NCBI RefSeq assembly: GCF_002953715.1
Contig: NZ_CP025012.1
Location: 4,761,001 to 4,825,000, forward strand
Direction of reading: 5' to 3'
DNA length: 64,000 nt
From: Rhizobium leguminosarum
GTDB lineage: Bacteria > Pseudomonadota > Alphaproteobacteria > Rhizobiales > Rhizobiaceae
The stretch's first letter is position 1, and every line of letters begins with the position of its first letter. The position numbers and the translations under genes are program-made. Under the pieces are notes generated by a model that did not search any database, was not told the origin of the DNA, and saw nothing but the letters and a program-made list of their open reading frames with translations. Of this stretch, positions 34,836-43,671 are shown in pieces.

Positions 34836-35819
34836 ATGCTGGCGCGGTTTTTCAGATCCTCGAAACGATCTTTCGACTCGCTGTCCGAGCAGGAGATCCT
34901 TGCCCTCGGGATCGCCTCCGAGGAAGACGATGCCCGCATCTATCTTGCCTATGCCGACAGGCTGCGCCGCGAATTTCCGGCCTCGGCCAAGATCTTCGAG
35001 GACATGGCCGAGGTCGAGGATACGCATCGCAAGTCGTTGATCGAGATCCATCGTCAGCGTTTCGGTGAGCGCATTCCGTTGATCCGGCGCGAGCATGTGG
35101 AGGGCTTCTACGAGCGCAAGCCGGACTGGCTCAGGGCAAACCTTTCGCTGGATGCGATGCGCCGGGAAACCGAGGCGATGGAGGAGCAGGCCTATCGCTT
35201 CTATGTCGAGGCGGCAAAGCGGACCTCGGACGCCTCGACGCGCCAGCTTCTCGGTGATCTCGCCCTCGCCGAACAGGGGCATGAGGATATCGCCCGCATG
35301 CTGGGCGACAAACATACGCCGGAAGACGTCAAGCACGACGAGGACGAGACGGTGCGCCGGCAGTTCGTGCTGACCTATGTGCAGCCGGGCCTTGCCGGGC
35401 TGATGGATGGCTCGGTCTCGACGCTGGCACCGATCTTCGCCGCCGCCTTCGCCACGCAGGATACCTGGCAGACCTTCCTCGTCGGCCTTTCAGCCTCCGT
35501 CGGAGCCGGCATTTCGATGGGCTTCACCGAAGCCGCCCATGACGACGGCAAGATCTCTGGCAGAGGCTCGCCGGTCAAACGCGGCCTTGCCTGCGGCATC
35601 ATGACGGCGCTCGGCGGTCTCGGCCACGCACTGCCCTATCTGATCCCGCATTTCTGGACGGCGACGATCACCGCCGCCGTCGTCGTCTTCTTCGAGCTCT
35701 GGGCAATCGCTTTCATCCAGAACCGCTACATGGAAACCCCCTTCCTGCGTGCCGCCTTCCAGGTGGTGCTCGGTGGCGGCCTGGTGCTCGGCGCCGGTAT
35801 CCTGATTGGGAATGGGTGA
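34836..35819 (+). CDS. mbfA: Membrane-bound ferritin-like iron exporter MbfA
   Basis: 327 residues from the ATG at 34836, which has GGAG upstream; an in-frame TTG at 34824 is not needed. Residues ~15-150 are a ferritin-like four-helix bundle with iron ligands (Glu20, Glu30 region, Glu61-x2-His64, then MEEQAYRFY and EQGHEDIA). Residues ~165-327 are a VIT1/CCC1-type membrane domain (PGLAGLMDGSVSTLAPIFAAAF, GFTEAAHDDG). MbfA exports iron and protects from peroxide under high iron. The Irr box just upstream fits its known control. The last membrane segments end close to an inverted intergenic repeat. Confidence 0.93.
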   Translation: MLARFFRSSKRSFDSLSEQEILALGIASEEDDARIYLAYADRLRREFPASAKIFEDMAEVEDTHRKSLIEIHRQRFGERIPLIRREHVEGFYERKPDWLRANLSLDAMRRETEAMEEQAYRFYVEAAKRTSDASTRQLLGDLALAEQGHEDIARMLGDKHTPEDVKHDEDETVRRQFVLTYVQPGLAGLMDGSVSTLAPIFAAAFATQDTWQTFLVGLSASVGAGISMGFTEAAHDDGKISGRGSPVKRGLACGIMTALGGLGHALPYLIPHFWTATITAAVVVFFELWAIAFIQNRYMETPFLRAAFQVVLGGGLVLGAGILIGNG

Positions 35820-35914
35820 GTTGCGGTCGGGCGCAGCCCGAGCAATCGATCCAGTGTCGATTGCAGCAACGAACGCCCTGAGCCCAAAGCGAAGGGCCGG
35901 GAGATCGTCGACGC

Positions 35915-36095
35915 CAGCCCCTCATCCGGCTGCCGCCACCTCTCCCCGCAGGCGGGGAGAAGCGGATATGCCGCGACCTCTCCGTTCCCGCTCATCTCTC
36001 GCAGGGCACGTCCCCTCTCCCCGTCTTTACGGGGGTCCGAAGGACGGGTCGAGACGAGTGGCTCGACCCCGGTAGGTTAGGGTGAGGGGCAGCCA
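35915..36095. repeat. Long palindromic intergenic repeat, copy B (inverted)
   Basis: The reverse complement of the unit at 32860-33003 with an extra ~55-bp block (gtccgaaggacgggtcgag region). It lies between mbfA and the BTLCP gene, so the two copies bracket the exporter, hemoglobin and mbfA genes. Confidence 0.8.
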
Positions 36096-36161
36096 TCGCG
36101 CAAACCGGACAGCAGCGGCACCAGGCCGAGGATGACGCCGAGTGAGAGCGAGGTTTGTTAA

Positions 36162-36193
36162 CAAACAAAAAGGCCGGCAAATTGCCGGCCTTT
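36162..36193 (-). terminator. Rho-independent terminator after the BTLCP gene
   Basis: The arms aaaggccggcaa (36169-36180) and ttgccggccttt (36182-36193) are perfectly complementary around one base. On the minus strand a U-run (TTTTTGTTTGTT) follows. It ends the transcript of the gene at 36215-36814. Confidence 0.85.
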
Positions 36194-36214
36194 CCACATT
36201 CTCTATTGGAACCC

Positions 36215-36814
36215 TTACCGCAGAGCGCCGACCAGGACGTCGCGGCCGTTCTCGATGGTGACCCAGCGGCCGGCATTGTAGCTCGACTGGCGCTTGACGA
36301 AGGAATAGGGCGTCGCAAACCACGGCTTGACGTCGGAGGCGAGGTTGTCGAGCACAAAATCGCCCTCGGCGGTGCGCAGCGTCAGCACTGCATGGCCTTC
36401 GCCATCCGGCTTGCGCACGACGGTCATCAGCAGATCGGCGGCCGAAAAGCCGCGCTGGATCAGCATGCGGCGCTTCAGCAGCGCGAAATCCTCGCAGTCG
36501 CCGGCAGTGGTCGGATAGGCCCAGACCTCATCCTTGCCGTAGATTTCCTTGTCGGTCATCGGCGTGATCGTGCGGTTGACCGTGGCGTTGACCAAACGGA
36601 CGAGCGACCACTTCCCCGGGTTCATGGCGACCGGGCCTGCGTTGCGGTTTGCACCGCATTCACTGCGGTGGATTTGACAGAAATCGTAGTGGCCGATCGG
36701 CTGTGAGGTGGCATTGCCTGTCACCATGGAAGCATTTCTGCTGGGGGCCGGTATGGCGGCCGTCGCCATCGCAAACACGGCCATCATGGCCACAAAGATA
36801 CCCTTGATCCGCAC
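36215..36814 (-). CDS. BTLCP-type transglutaminase-like cysteine peptidase, secreted
   Basis: 199 residues from a GTG at 36814 that follows AAGGAAAG; other in-frame starts (TTG 36853, internal ATG) are possible. A signal peptide ends near AAIPA. The peptidase fold is seen in WAYPTTAGDCEDFALLKRRML, whose Cys is the nucleophile, GHAVLTLRTAEGDFVLDNL, which supplies the His and the Asp. Bacterial transglutaminase-like Cys peptidases (LapG-type) act in the periplasm; here no LapD-like partner is near. Confidence 0.85.
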   Translation of the reverse strand: MRIKGIFVAMMAVFAMATAAIPAPSRNASMVTGNATSQPIGHYDFCQIHRSECGANRNAGPVAMNPGKWSLVRLVNATVNRTITPMTDKEIYGKDEVWAYPTTAGDCEDFALLKRRMLIQRGFSAADLLMTVVRKPDGEGHAVLTLRTAEGDFVLDNLASDVKPWFATPYSFVKRQSSYNAGRWVTIENGRDVLVGALR

Positions 36815-36979
36815 GCCCGCTCTTTCCTTGCATCGCCCCTTATTTATTAACAAAGTGTTAATGGAGAGGGCCGGAAAGAGTCAATCGTTACTTCTTGGGA
36901 GCACCTTGCGACTCGCGGACATGGTTAAAATGCAACGGGTTGGGGACCTGTATCATGCGAATTTATCCGCCGATGCCAT

Positions 36980-37804
36980 TCAAGCGGGCATCTGCCTATT
37001 TGTTGATGAACGGATGATGCCTTTGACGGCGCTCACGAGCAGCGCGATATCGCCGGGGCGGGAAAGGCGATGGTCGCCGTCGCGAATGAAGGTCAACACC
37101 ACGTCGTCGGCGGGAAGATGTTCGACCAGTTTCATCGCATGCGCATGCGGCACATCAGCATCTTTCATGCCCTGGAGGATATGCACTGGGCAGCCCGTTT
37201 CGATGATGCCGTCGAGCACCCGGTTCTCGCGGCCGTCCTCGATCAGCGCCCGTGTATAGATGTTCGGTTCCGGGCTGTATTGCGAACGCTCTTCGAAATA
37301 GCCGCGCTCGGCCAGCGATTTGCGCTCCTTGGCCTTCAGGTTCGGCTCGATCAGCTCGGAGGTGAAATCGGGTGCCGGCGCGATCAGCACCATCCCTGCG
37401 AGCTTTGGGCCGCCTTGCCGCGCAAGTTCTTGTGCCAGCCTGAGCGCGATCCAGCCGCCCATCGAAGAGCCGACGAGGATCACGCGTTCGGGCGCGACAT
37501 GGCGGATGACGGCAAGCGCCTCCTCCAACCAGCGCGAGATCGTGCCGTCGCCGAAGCTGCCGCCGGAAAGTCCGTGGCCGGAATAATCGAGGCGGATGCA
37601 GGCGAGCCCAAGTTCCGCCGCCAGCCCGTCGAGTTCCACCGCCTTGGTGCCGCTCATGTCGGAGCGGTAGCCGGACAGCCAGACGAGTGCCGGTGCGCCA
37701 TTGCCGGCCTGCGCCGGGCGGACCAGCATGGCGATCTCACGCGCCGCCTCACCCTCGCCGACCGTCAGGAACTGCGGCTGGGCATTGGACAGCTGATCGG
37801 ACAT
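36980..37804 (-). CDS. Alpha/beta hydrolase, ABHD10-like
   Basis: 274 residues. The nucleophile elbow is GSSMGG (Ser114) after VILV, the family's Asp lies in the KDADVPHAHA stretch and the catalytic His in GDHRLSR. The N-terminal VWLSGYRSDMSG oxyanion region resembles that of mitochondrial ABHD10 (S-depalmitoylase / acyl-glucuronidase). The natural substrate is unknown. It diverges from infC, 178 bp away. Confidence 0.85.
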   Translation of the reverse strand: MSDQLSNAQPQFLTVGEGEAAREIAMLVRPAQAGNGAPALVWLSGYRSDMSGTKAVELDGLAAELGLACIRLDYSGHGLSGGSFGDGTISRWLEEALAVIRHVAPERVILVGSSMGGWIALRLAQELARQGGPKLAGMVLIAPAPDFTSELIEPNLKAKERKSLAERGYFEERSQYSPEPNIYTRALIEDGRENRVLDGIIETGCPVHILQGMKDADVPHAHAMKLVEHLPADDVVLTFIRDGDHRLSRPGDIALLVSAVKGIIRSSTNRQMPA

Positions 37805-37982
37805 CGGCGAAACTCCTGTTGTTTTGGCCTATAAAACAGATTCTTGGCAGGCTGACAGCGGGTGATTTTTCCGCTAAAGGATGATATTGACTCCGTTGCA
37901 GCGATGACGCGACACGTTTGTGCACCCCTGATTGGGAGCGCGATGCTGCAACGTTCCGAAACAACGCGAGGAGAATACGACC

Positions 37983-38519
37983 ATTCGCAGACCTTTTAAA
38001 ACCGACGCGCCCGTGAAGGACGGACCGCGCTCGAACCGTGAAATCCGCATTCCCAAAGTTCAGCTGATCGGGGCTGACGGCGAGAATATGGGCGTCGTGC
38101 CTACCGACCAGGCCTTGAGAATGGCGGAAGAAGCCGGCCTCGATCTCGTCGAAATTTCCCCCAATGTCGAACCGCCGGTGTGCAAGATCCTCGATCTGGG
38201 CAAGCTGAAATATGCTAACCAGAAGAAGGCTGCCGAGGCGCGCAAGAAGCAGAAGATCGTCGAAGTCAAAGAAATCAAGATGCGCCCGAACATCGACACC
38301 CATGATTATGAGGTGAAGATGAAGGCGATGGGTCGCTTCTTCGACGAAGGCGACAAGGTCAAGGTGACGCTGAAGTTCCGCGGCCGTGAAATGGCCCACC
38401 AGGAACTCGGCATGAAGCTTCTGCAGCAGGTCAAGGCCGATACGATCGAGTTCGCCAAGGTCGAAGCCGAACCCAAGCTCGAAGGCCGCCAGATGATGAT
38501 GGTGCTGGCGCCGAAGTAA
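37983..38519 (+). CDS. infC: Translation initiation factor IF-3 (ATT start)
   Basis: 178 residues. The frame opens with ATT at 37983 after GAGGAG nine bases upstream; no ATG or GTG in frame fits, and an upstream TTG at 37932 would add 17 unrelated residues. AUU starts are a hallmark of infC, allowing IF-3 to repress its own translation. The N-domain (PKVQLIGADGENMGV), the linker (KKKQKIVEVKEIKMRPNI part) and the C-domain (KVKVTLKFRGREMAHQELG) are all present. It begins the infC-rpmI-rplT locus. Confidence 0.96.
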   Translation: MRRPFKTDAPVKDGPRSNREIRIPKVQLIGADGENMGVVPTDQALRMAEEAGLDLVEISPNVEPPVCKILDLGKLKYANQKKAAEARKKQKIVEVKEIKMRPNIDTHDYEVKMKAMGRFFDEGDKVKVTLKFRGREMAHQELGMKLLQQVKADTIEFAKVEAEPKLEGRQMMMVLAPK

Positions 38520-38543
38520 GCGTCAGGCAGTTTTTCGCCCAAG

Positions 38544-38566
38544 GCCGTCCGCAAGGGCGGCTTTTG
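38544..38566 (+). terminator. Rho-independent terminator after infC
   Basis: gccgtcc / gggcggc (one G-T pair) around gcaa, followed by tttt. It lies 25 bp after the infC stop. Confidence 0.8.
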
Positions 38567-38632
38567 TGCTTTCTGCCATTCTGCTTTGCGCCATTGTGTT
38601 TTCGGGTGAGCGAAGATTCCTCCGCGGCCCCG

Positions 38633-38661
38633 TTGCACTTTCATGACGCTGCGGTTATAAG
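38633..38661 (+). promoter_or_regulatory. Sigma-70 promoter for rpmI-rplT
   Basis: -35 TTGCAC (38633-38638), 17 bases, -10 TATAAG (38656-38661). Spacing and sequence are near consensus, and it lies downstream of the infC terminator. Confidence 0.7.
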
Positions 38662-38845
38662 CGCGCGTCCGAACTGACCGGCAGGGCATGCCGTGGCAGT
38701 TTCGAATGCTTGCGGAACGGTTCGTCGCCGATGCCGCAGATCAACAACAAACGCTCCCGCACCTTGTTGCGACGGCCGGAGAACCGGACTTCGCGAGAAG
38801 GGCTTTTTTGATAAAGCGCGCAGGGAGGACAGAAGGAGTAGCAAA

Positions 38846-39049
38846 ATGCCCAAGATGAAGACGAAGTCCTCTGCCAAGAAGCGGTTCAAGATCACCGCAA
38901 CCGGCAAGGTCAAGGCTGCCGCTGCTGGCAAGCGCCATGGCATGATCAAGCGTACCAACAAGTTCATTCGCGATGCACGTGGCACCATGGTTCTCGCAGA
39001 ACCGGATGGCCGCAAGGTTATCAAGAATTACCTGCCGAACGGTCTCTGA
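38846..39049 (+). CDS. rpmI: 50S ribosomal protein L35
   Basis: 67 residues from the ATG at 38846 (AAGGAG seven bases upstream). It opens MPKMKTKSSAKKRFKITATG and is very rich in Lys/Arg/Gly, as L35 must be. The end (KVIKNYLPNGL) also matches. It lies 38 bp before rplT and is cotranscribed with it. Confidence 0.97.
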   Translation: MPKMKTKSSAKKRFKITATGKVKAAAAGKRHGMIKRTNKFIRDARGTMVLAEPDGRKVIKNYLPNGL

Positions 39050-39087
39050 GACTCGTCCGCGAACGCTAGATTTAAGGAGATCATGAT

Positions 39088-39492
39088 ATGGCACGTGTAA
39101 AAAGAGGCGTCACCTCTCATGCCAAGCACAAGAAGGTTCTGAAGGCAGCAAAGGGCTTTTACGGCCGCCGCAAGAACACCATCCGTACCGCCAAGGCTGC
39201 TGTCGATCGTTCGAAGCAGTACGCCTACCGCGACCGCAAGGTCAACAAGCGCAACTTCCGTGCGCTTTGGATCCAGCGCATCAACGCCGCTGTGCGTGAA
39301 TTCGGCCTGACCTACGGCCGCTTCATCGACGGCCTGAACAAGGCTGGCATCGAAGTCGACCGCAAGGTTCTCTCCGACATGGCGATCCACGAGCCGGAAG
39401 CATTCGGCGCGCTGGTCAGCGCTGCCAAGAAGGCCCTTGAATACCTCAGGGAAGCCGGCACGGCGAACGAGTTTGAAGGCGCGGTCAAGTAA
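39088..39492 (+). CDS. rplT: 50S ribosomal protein L20
   Basis: 134 residues opening MARVKRGVTSHAKHKKVLK, then RKNTIRTAKAAVDRSKQYAYRDRK and NFRALWIQRINAAVRE, the L20 signature. L20 binds 23S rRNA early in assembly and often represses its own operon; no leader site was identified here. AAGGAG lies before the start. A strong terminator follows. Confidence 0.97.
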   Translation: MARVKRGVTSHAKHKKVLKAAKGFYGRRKNTIRTAKAAVDRSKQYAYRDRKVNKRNFRALWIQRINAAVREFGLTYGRFIDGLNKAGIEVDRKVLSDMAIHEPEAFGALVSAAKKALEYLREAGTANEFEGAVK

Positions 39493-39529
39493 CCAGCGCT
39501 TCCCAAGCTTTTGAATTTATGATTTTGGG

Positions 39530-39570
39530 AAACCCGCGCTGGTTTGGGCTAGCGCGGGTTTTTCTTTCTT
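39530..39570 (+). terminator. Rho-independent terminator after rplT
   Basis: aacccgcgct (39531) pairs with agcgcgggtt (39551) around a ten-base loop, followed by tttctttctttat. It separates rpmI-rplT from pheST. Confidence 0.9.
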
Positions 39571-39642
39571 TATATTCCTGGCGCCGGCCGGCGCCGCCAG
39601 CCTCCCGATCGCCCGCCTGATACTGGACGGAAAGAAGTGACA

Positions 39643-40725
39643 ATGTCAGATATCGACCAGCTCAACACATCGCTGCTCGCCGAAATCGCCGCCGCCGATG
39701 ACGAGACGGCGCTCGAAGCCGTGCGCGTTTCCGCCCTCGGCAAGAAGGGTTCCGTCTCCGAACTGTTGAAGACGCTCGGCGCCATGACGCCGGAAGAGCG
39801 CCAGAGCAAGGGCGCGGCGATCAACGTTCTGAAGAACGCGGTGACCGAGGCGCTTGGCGCCCGCAAGGCGACGCTGCGGCAAGCGGCGATCGATGCGCGG
39901 CTGAAGGCCGAGACGGTCGACGTCAGCCTGCCGGTGCGCTCTTCGCCGGCCGAGCGCGGCCGTATCCATCCGATCAGCCAGATCGTCGACGAGATCACCG
40001 CGATCTTCGCCGACATGGGCTTCTCGATCGCCGAAGGTCCCGACATCGAGACCGATTATTACAATTTCACCGCGCTGAATTTCCCCGAAGGCCATCCGGC
40101 CCGCGAGATGCACGACACCTTCTTCTTCAACCCGGATGAGAATGGCGAGCGCAAGGTCCTGCGCACCCATACCTCACCGGTGCAGGTGCGCACCATGGAA
40201 GCGCAGACACCGCCGATCCGCATCATCATTCCCGGCAAGACCTACCGCCAGGACAGCGACGCCACGCATTCGCCGATGTTCCATCAGGTCGAAGGCCTGG
40301 TCGTCGACAAGAAGGCCAATGTCGCCAACCTCCGTTGGGTGCTGGAAGAATTCTGCAAGACCTTCTTTGAGGTCGACAGCGTGACGATGCGTTTTCGCCC
40401 GTCCTTCTTCCCCTTCACCGAGCCCTCTTTCGAGGTCGATATCCAGTGCGACCGCTCCGGCCCGATCGTCAAGTTCGGCGAGGGTACCGACTGGATGGAA
40501 ATCCTCGGCTGCGGCATGGTCCACCCGAACGTGCTGCGTTACGGCGGACTCGATCCGGACGAATATCAGGGTTTTGCCTGGGGCATGGGCCTCGACCGCA
40601 TCGCCATGCTGAAATACGGCATGCCCGACCTGCGCGACTTCTTCAACGCCGACGTCCGCTGGATGACGCATTACGGCTTCCGCCCGCTCGACATGCCGAC
40701 GCTGTTCGGCGGCCTCAGCGCTTGA
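39643..40725 (+). CDS. pheS: Phenylalanine-tRNA ligase alpha subunit
   Basis: 360 residues from the ATG at 39643 (a GTG two codons earlier is less likely). The N-terminal coiled coil (~1-85) is followed by the class II synthetase core: GFSIAEGPDIETDYYNF, LRTHTSPVQVR, motif 2 FHQVEGLVVD and the motif 3 GMGLDRIAMLKYG. With PheT it forms the (alpha-beta)2 enzyme. pheT starts 16 bp after its stop. Confidence 0.97.
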   Translation: MSDIDQLNTSLLAEIAAADDETALEAVRVSALGKKGSVSELLKTLGAMTPEERQSKGAAINVLKNAVTEALGARKATLRQAAIDARLKAETVDVSLPVRSSPAERGRIHPISQIVDEITAIFADMGFSIAEGPDIETDYYNFTALNFPEGHPAREMHDTFFFNPDENGERKVLRTHTSPVQVRTMEAQTPPIRIIIPGKTYRQDSDATHSPMFHQVEGLVVDKKANVANLRWVLEEFCKTFFEVDSVTMRFRPSFFPFTEPSFEVDIQCDRSGPIVKFGEGTDWMEILGCGMVHPNVLRYGGLDPDEYQGFAWGMGLDRIAMLKYGMPDLRDFFNADVRWMTHYGFRPLDMPTLFGGLSA

Positions 40726-40741
40726 ACGGAGAATTGGGACG

Positions 40742-43165
40742 ATGAAATTCACGCTCTCCTGGCTGAAAGAGCATCTGGAAACGGATGCCGCCCTCGATGA
40801 AATTTGCACGCGCCTCACCGAGATCGGACTGGAGGTCGAGGACGTCGACGACAAGGCGGCATTCAAGCCCTTCGTTATCGCGCGAGTCGTCTCGGCCGAA
40901 AAGCATCCCCAGGCCGATCGGCTGAAGGTGCTGATGGTCGATACCGGTTCCGGCGCCCCGGTCCAGGTTGTCTGCGGCGCCCCGAATGCGCGCGCCGGTC
41001 TTGTCGGCGCCTTCGCAGCGCCCGGAACCTATGTTCCCGGTATCGATGTGACGCTCGCCGTCGGCAATATCCGCGGCGTCGAAAGCCATGGCATGATGTG
41101 CTCCGAAAGGGAGCTTGAGATTTCCGACAGTCACGACGGCATCATCGATCTGCCCGAGGATGCGCCGGTCGGCCAGAGTTATGCCGCCTATGCGCATCTC
41201 GACGATCCCCTCATCGAGATCAACCTGACGCCCAACCGGCCGGATTGCACCTCGATCCACGGCATCGCCCGCGATCTCGCGGCCTCCGGCCTCGGCACGC
41301 TGAAGACGCGGCCCGCACCGTCCTTCGCCGTCGAAGGCGAGACGCCGGTGAAGCTGACGCTTAATCTCGACGATCCGAAGCTCTGCCCGGGCTTTGCGCT
41401 CCGCCTCGTGCGCGGCGTCAGGAACGGCCCGAGCCCGCGCTGGATGCAGCAGCGGCTGATCGCCATCGGCCTGCGCCCCATCAACGCGCTTGTTGATGTC
41501 ACCAATTACATGACCTTCGATCAGGGGCGGCCGATCCACGTCTTCGACGCTGCCAAGATCAACGGCAACCTGACCGTCCGCCGCGCCGTCGAGGGCGAGA
41601 CGGTGCTGGCGCTCGACCAGCGCGAATACAAGCTCTCGCCGAACAACGTCGTCATCTCCGATGAGGATGGCATCGAGTCGATCGGCGGCATCATGGGCGG
41701 CGAACATTCCGGCTGCGACGAGAATACCGTCGACGTGTTGATCGAATCCGCCCTCTGGGACCCGATGAACATCGCCAAATCAGGCCGCAGCCTCGGCATC
41801 ATCACCGATGCCCGCTATCGCTTCGAACGCGGCGTCGATCCGGAATATATGGTCCCCGGTCTCGAACGCACGACGGAACTGGTGCTGGAACTTTGCGGCG
41901 GCAAGGCCGCCAAGGCCGAGATCGTCGGCTATCAGGGTTACGAACCGAAGATTGTCGATTTCCCCTATTCGGAGGTCAAGCGCCTGACGGGCCTCGACGT
42001 CTCGAATGAAGAAAGCGACACGATTCTGACGCGCCTCGGCTTCAAGGTCTCCGGTTCCGGCGAGCGCGTCTCCGTCGCCGTTCCCTCCTGGCGCCCCGAT
42101 GTCGATGGCAAGGCCGATCTCGTCGAAGAGGTCATGCGCATTCACGGCGTCGACAATATCAAGCCGGCACCGCTCGAAAGCCATGCGGCCGTCAACGGCA
42201 AGATCCTGACGACGCTGCAGATCCGCACCCGCCTCGCCAAGCGGGCGCTGGCCGCGCGCGGCATGCTCGAAGCCGTCACCTGGTCCTTCATTCCGGAAGA
42301 CCAGGCAAAGCTGTTCGGCGGCGGCTCGCCCGCTCTCAAGCTTGCCAACCCGATCGCCGCCGAAATGTCGGATATGCGCCCCTCGCTGCTGCCGGGCCTG
42401 CTGACCGCAGCCCAGCGCAATGCCGACAAGGGTTACGGCGACGTCGCCCTCTTCGAGGTCTCCGGCACCTATGAGAACGATCGGCCGGATGGTCAGCGCC
42501 GCGTGGCCGGCGGCATCCGCCGCGGCACAGCATCGCTTGCCGGCGCCGGTCGCGCCTGGTCGAACGTCGCCAAGGGCGGCGGCAAGCCGGTCGACGTCTT
42601 CGACGCCAAGGCCGACGCGCTCGCCGTCATCGAAGCCTGCGGCCTGCCGATGGGCAATATCCAGATCGAGCAGGGCGGGCCGGAATGGTATCATCCCGGC
42701 CGCTCCGGCACGATCAAGATGGGGCCGAAGGTCGTGCTCGGCTATTTCGGCGAATTCCATCCGCTGACGCTGGAAGCGCTTGATGTCTCCGGCGCGCTCT
42801 GCGGCTTCGAGGTCTATGTCGACGCCATGCCGGACGCCAAGCGCAAGGCGACGCGCACCAAGCCGGCGCTCGAACTGTCACCTTTCCAGGTGGTGCGGCG
42901 CGACTTCGCCTTCGTCGTCGACAAGACGGTGGAAGCCGGCGCCATCGTCAAGGCCGCCACAGGCGCCGACCGCAAGCTGGTGACCGGCGTCAACGTCTTC
43001 GACATCTTCGAGGGTGCATCGGTTGGCGAAGGCAAAAAGTCGGTGGCGATCGAGGTTCAGATCCAGCCGGTCGAGCGCACGCTGACGGACGAGGATTTCG
43101 AGGCACTGACGCAGAAGATCGTCGCCAGCGTCACGAAATTCACCGGCGGTGTCCTCAGAAGCTGA
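40742..43165 (+). CDS. pheT: Phenylalanine-tRNA ligase beta subunit
   Basis: 807 residues, the usual length. The parts are the N-terminal tRNA-binding (EMAP/OB) domain (~40-150), B3/B4 editing domain with LTPNRPDCTSIHG and NALVDVTNY, the B5 domain, the catalytic-core-like region (DLVEEVMRIHGVDNI) and the C-terminal ferredoxin-like anticodon-binding domain (PFQVVRRDFAFVVD). The editing site hydrolyses Tyr-tRNA(Phe). The terminator at 43192 ends the pheST operon. Confidence 0.97.
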   Translation: MKFTLSWLKEHLETDAALDEICTRLTEIGLEVEDVDDKAAFKPFVIARVVSAEKHPQADRLKVLMVDTGSGAPVQVVCGAPNARAGLVGAFAAPGTYVPGIDVTLAVGNIRGVESHGMMCSERELEISDSHDGIIDLPEDAPVGQSYAAYAHLDDPLIEINLTPNRPDCTSIHGIARDLAASGLGTLKTRPAPSFAVEGETPVKLTLNLDDPKLCPGFALRLVRGVRNGPSPRWMQQRLIAIGLRPINALVDVTNYMTFDQGRPIHVFDAAKINGNLTVRRAVEGETVLALDQREYKLSPNNVVISDEDGIESIGGIMGGEHSGCDENTVDVLIESALWDPMNIAKSGRSLGIITDARYRFERGVDPEYMVPGLERTTELVLELCGGKAAKAEIVGYQGYEPKIVDFPYSEVKRLTGLDVSNEESDTILTRLGFKVSGSGERVSVAVPSWRPDVDGKADLVEEVMRIHGVDNIKPAPLESHAAVNGKILTTLQIRTRLAKRALAARGMLEAVTWSFIPEDQAKLFGGGSPALKLANPIAAEMSDMRPSLLPGLLTAAQRNADKGYGDVALFEVSGTYENDRPDGQRRVAGGIRRGTASLAGAGRAWSNVAKGGGKPVDVFDAKADALAVIEACGLPMGNIQIEQGGPEWYHPGRSGTIKMGPKVVLGYFGEFHPLTLEALDVSGALCGFEVYVDAMPDAKRKATRTKPALELSPFQVVRRDFAFVVDKTVEAGAIVKAATGADRKLVTGVNVFDIFEGASVGEGKKSVAIEVQIQPVERTLTDEDFEALTQKIVASVTKFTGGVLRS

Positions 43166-43191
43166 GTTTCACCCAGCGTCGTCAAATCATG

Positions 43192-43220
43192 GACCGGTCG
43201 CGAATAGCGGCCGGTCTTTT
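43192..43220 (+). terminator. Rho-independent terminator after pheT
   Basis: gaccgg-tcgc / gcgg-ccggtc stem around a short loop, followed by tttt. It ends at the stop codon of the convergent NTF2-like gene, whose transcript it may also end. Confidence 0.8.
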
Positions 43221-43579
43221 CACAGATGCAGATGGAAGAGTTTGCTGACGATCGTCCAGCGGCCGTCGATCTTCAGCAGCGAGAGATAATCGGTAAAGCG
43301 CATGCCGGCGAAATCGTCGGTGACCTTGACGCTTGCCGCATCGCCCTCGACGTCGACGCTCTGAATGTCCATGTAGGGCTGCGTGCCGGGCGGCGCCGGC
43401 TCCTCCGCCAGGATCGCGGCGATGAACTCGTCCCGCGTCAGCCATTCGACGGCATTTTCGTAATGGCCGATGATCGAGCTTTTCGGGTGAAAGGCCTTTT
43501 TCAAGGCTGCCTCATTGGCGAAGGCCATGCCTTCGACATAGAGATGAACCGTCTGTTCGACTGCCTGCCTGTCCGACAT
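43220..43579 (-). CDS. NTF2-like (putative lumazine-binding, SnoaL-type) protein
   Basis: 119 residues of the NTF2 cone fold: an N-terminal helix (DRQAVEQTVHLYVEGMAFAN), FHPKSSIIGHYENA, DVEGDAASVKVTDDF and the ending FTDYLSLLKIDGRWTIVSKLFH. Proteins like this (Lumazine_bd_2) are small binding or isomerase-like proteins without a general function. It is monocistronic and convergent to pheT. Confidence 0.8.
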   Translation of the reverse strand: MSDRQAVEQTVHLYVEGMAFANEAALKKAFHPKSSIIGHYENAVEWLTRDEFIAAILAEEPAPPGTQPYMDIQSVDVEGDAASVKVTDDFAGMRFTDYLSLLKIDGRWTIVSKLFHLHL

Positions 43580-43632
43580 ATTTTCATCCCGTTCTCCGAG
43601 ATGGCGTTAGATAGTTTCGCCAGCCCCGAAGG

Positions 43633-43664
43633 CAAGCCCGGCCGGTTGTAGCCGACCGGGCTTT
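43633..43664. terminator. Stem-loop between the NTF2-like and AKR genes
   Basis: aagcccggcc / ggtcgggctt-type stem (reading aagcccggcc.. gaccgggctt) followed on the plus strand by ttcc. It lies 8 bp after the aldo/keto reductase stop; a U-run on the minus strand is lacking, so termination there is uncertain. Confidence 0.4.
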
Positions 43665-43671
43665 TCCAGGT

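Larger units (their letters stand above)
38520..38845. other. infC-rpmI intergenic region
   Basis: 326 bp holding the infC terminator, a consensus promoter and the rpmI 5' leader (~185 bases). Short frames here are not protein-like. A long leader could carry a ribosomal-protein control site, which I could not identify. Confidence 0.6.

Noticed and set aside
39571..39642. Phe-leader peptide/attenuator before pheS
   Set aside because: No Phe-rich short frame; the strong hairpin there belongs to the end of rplT.
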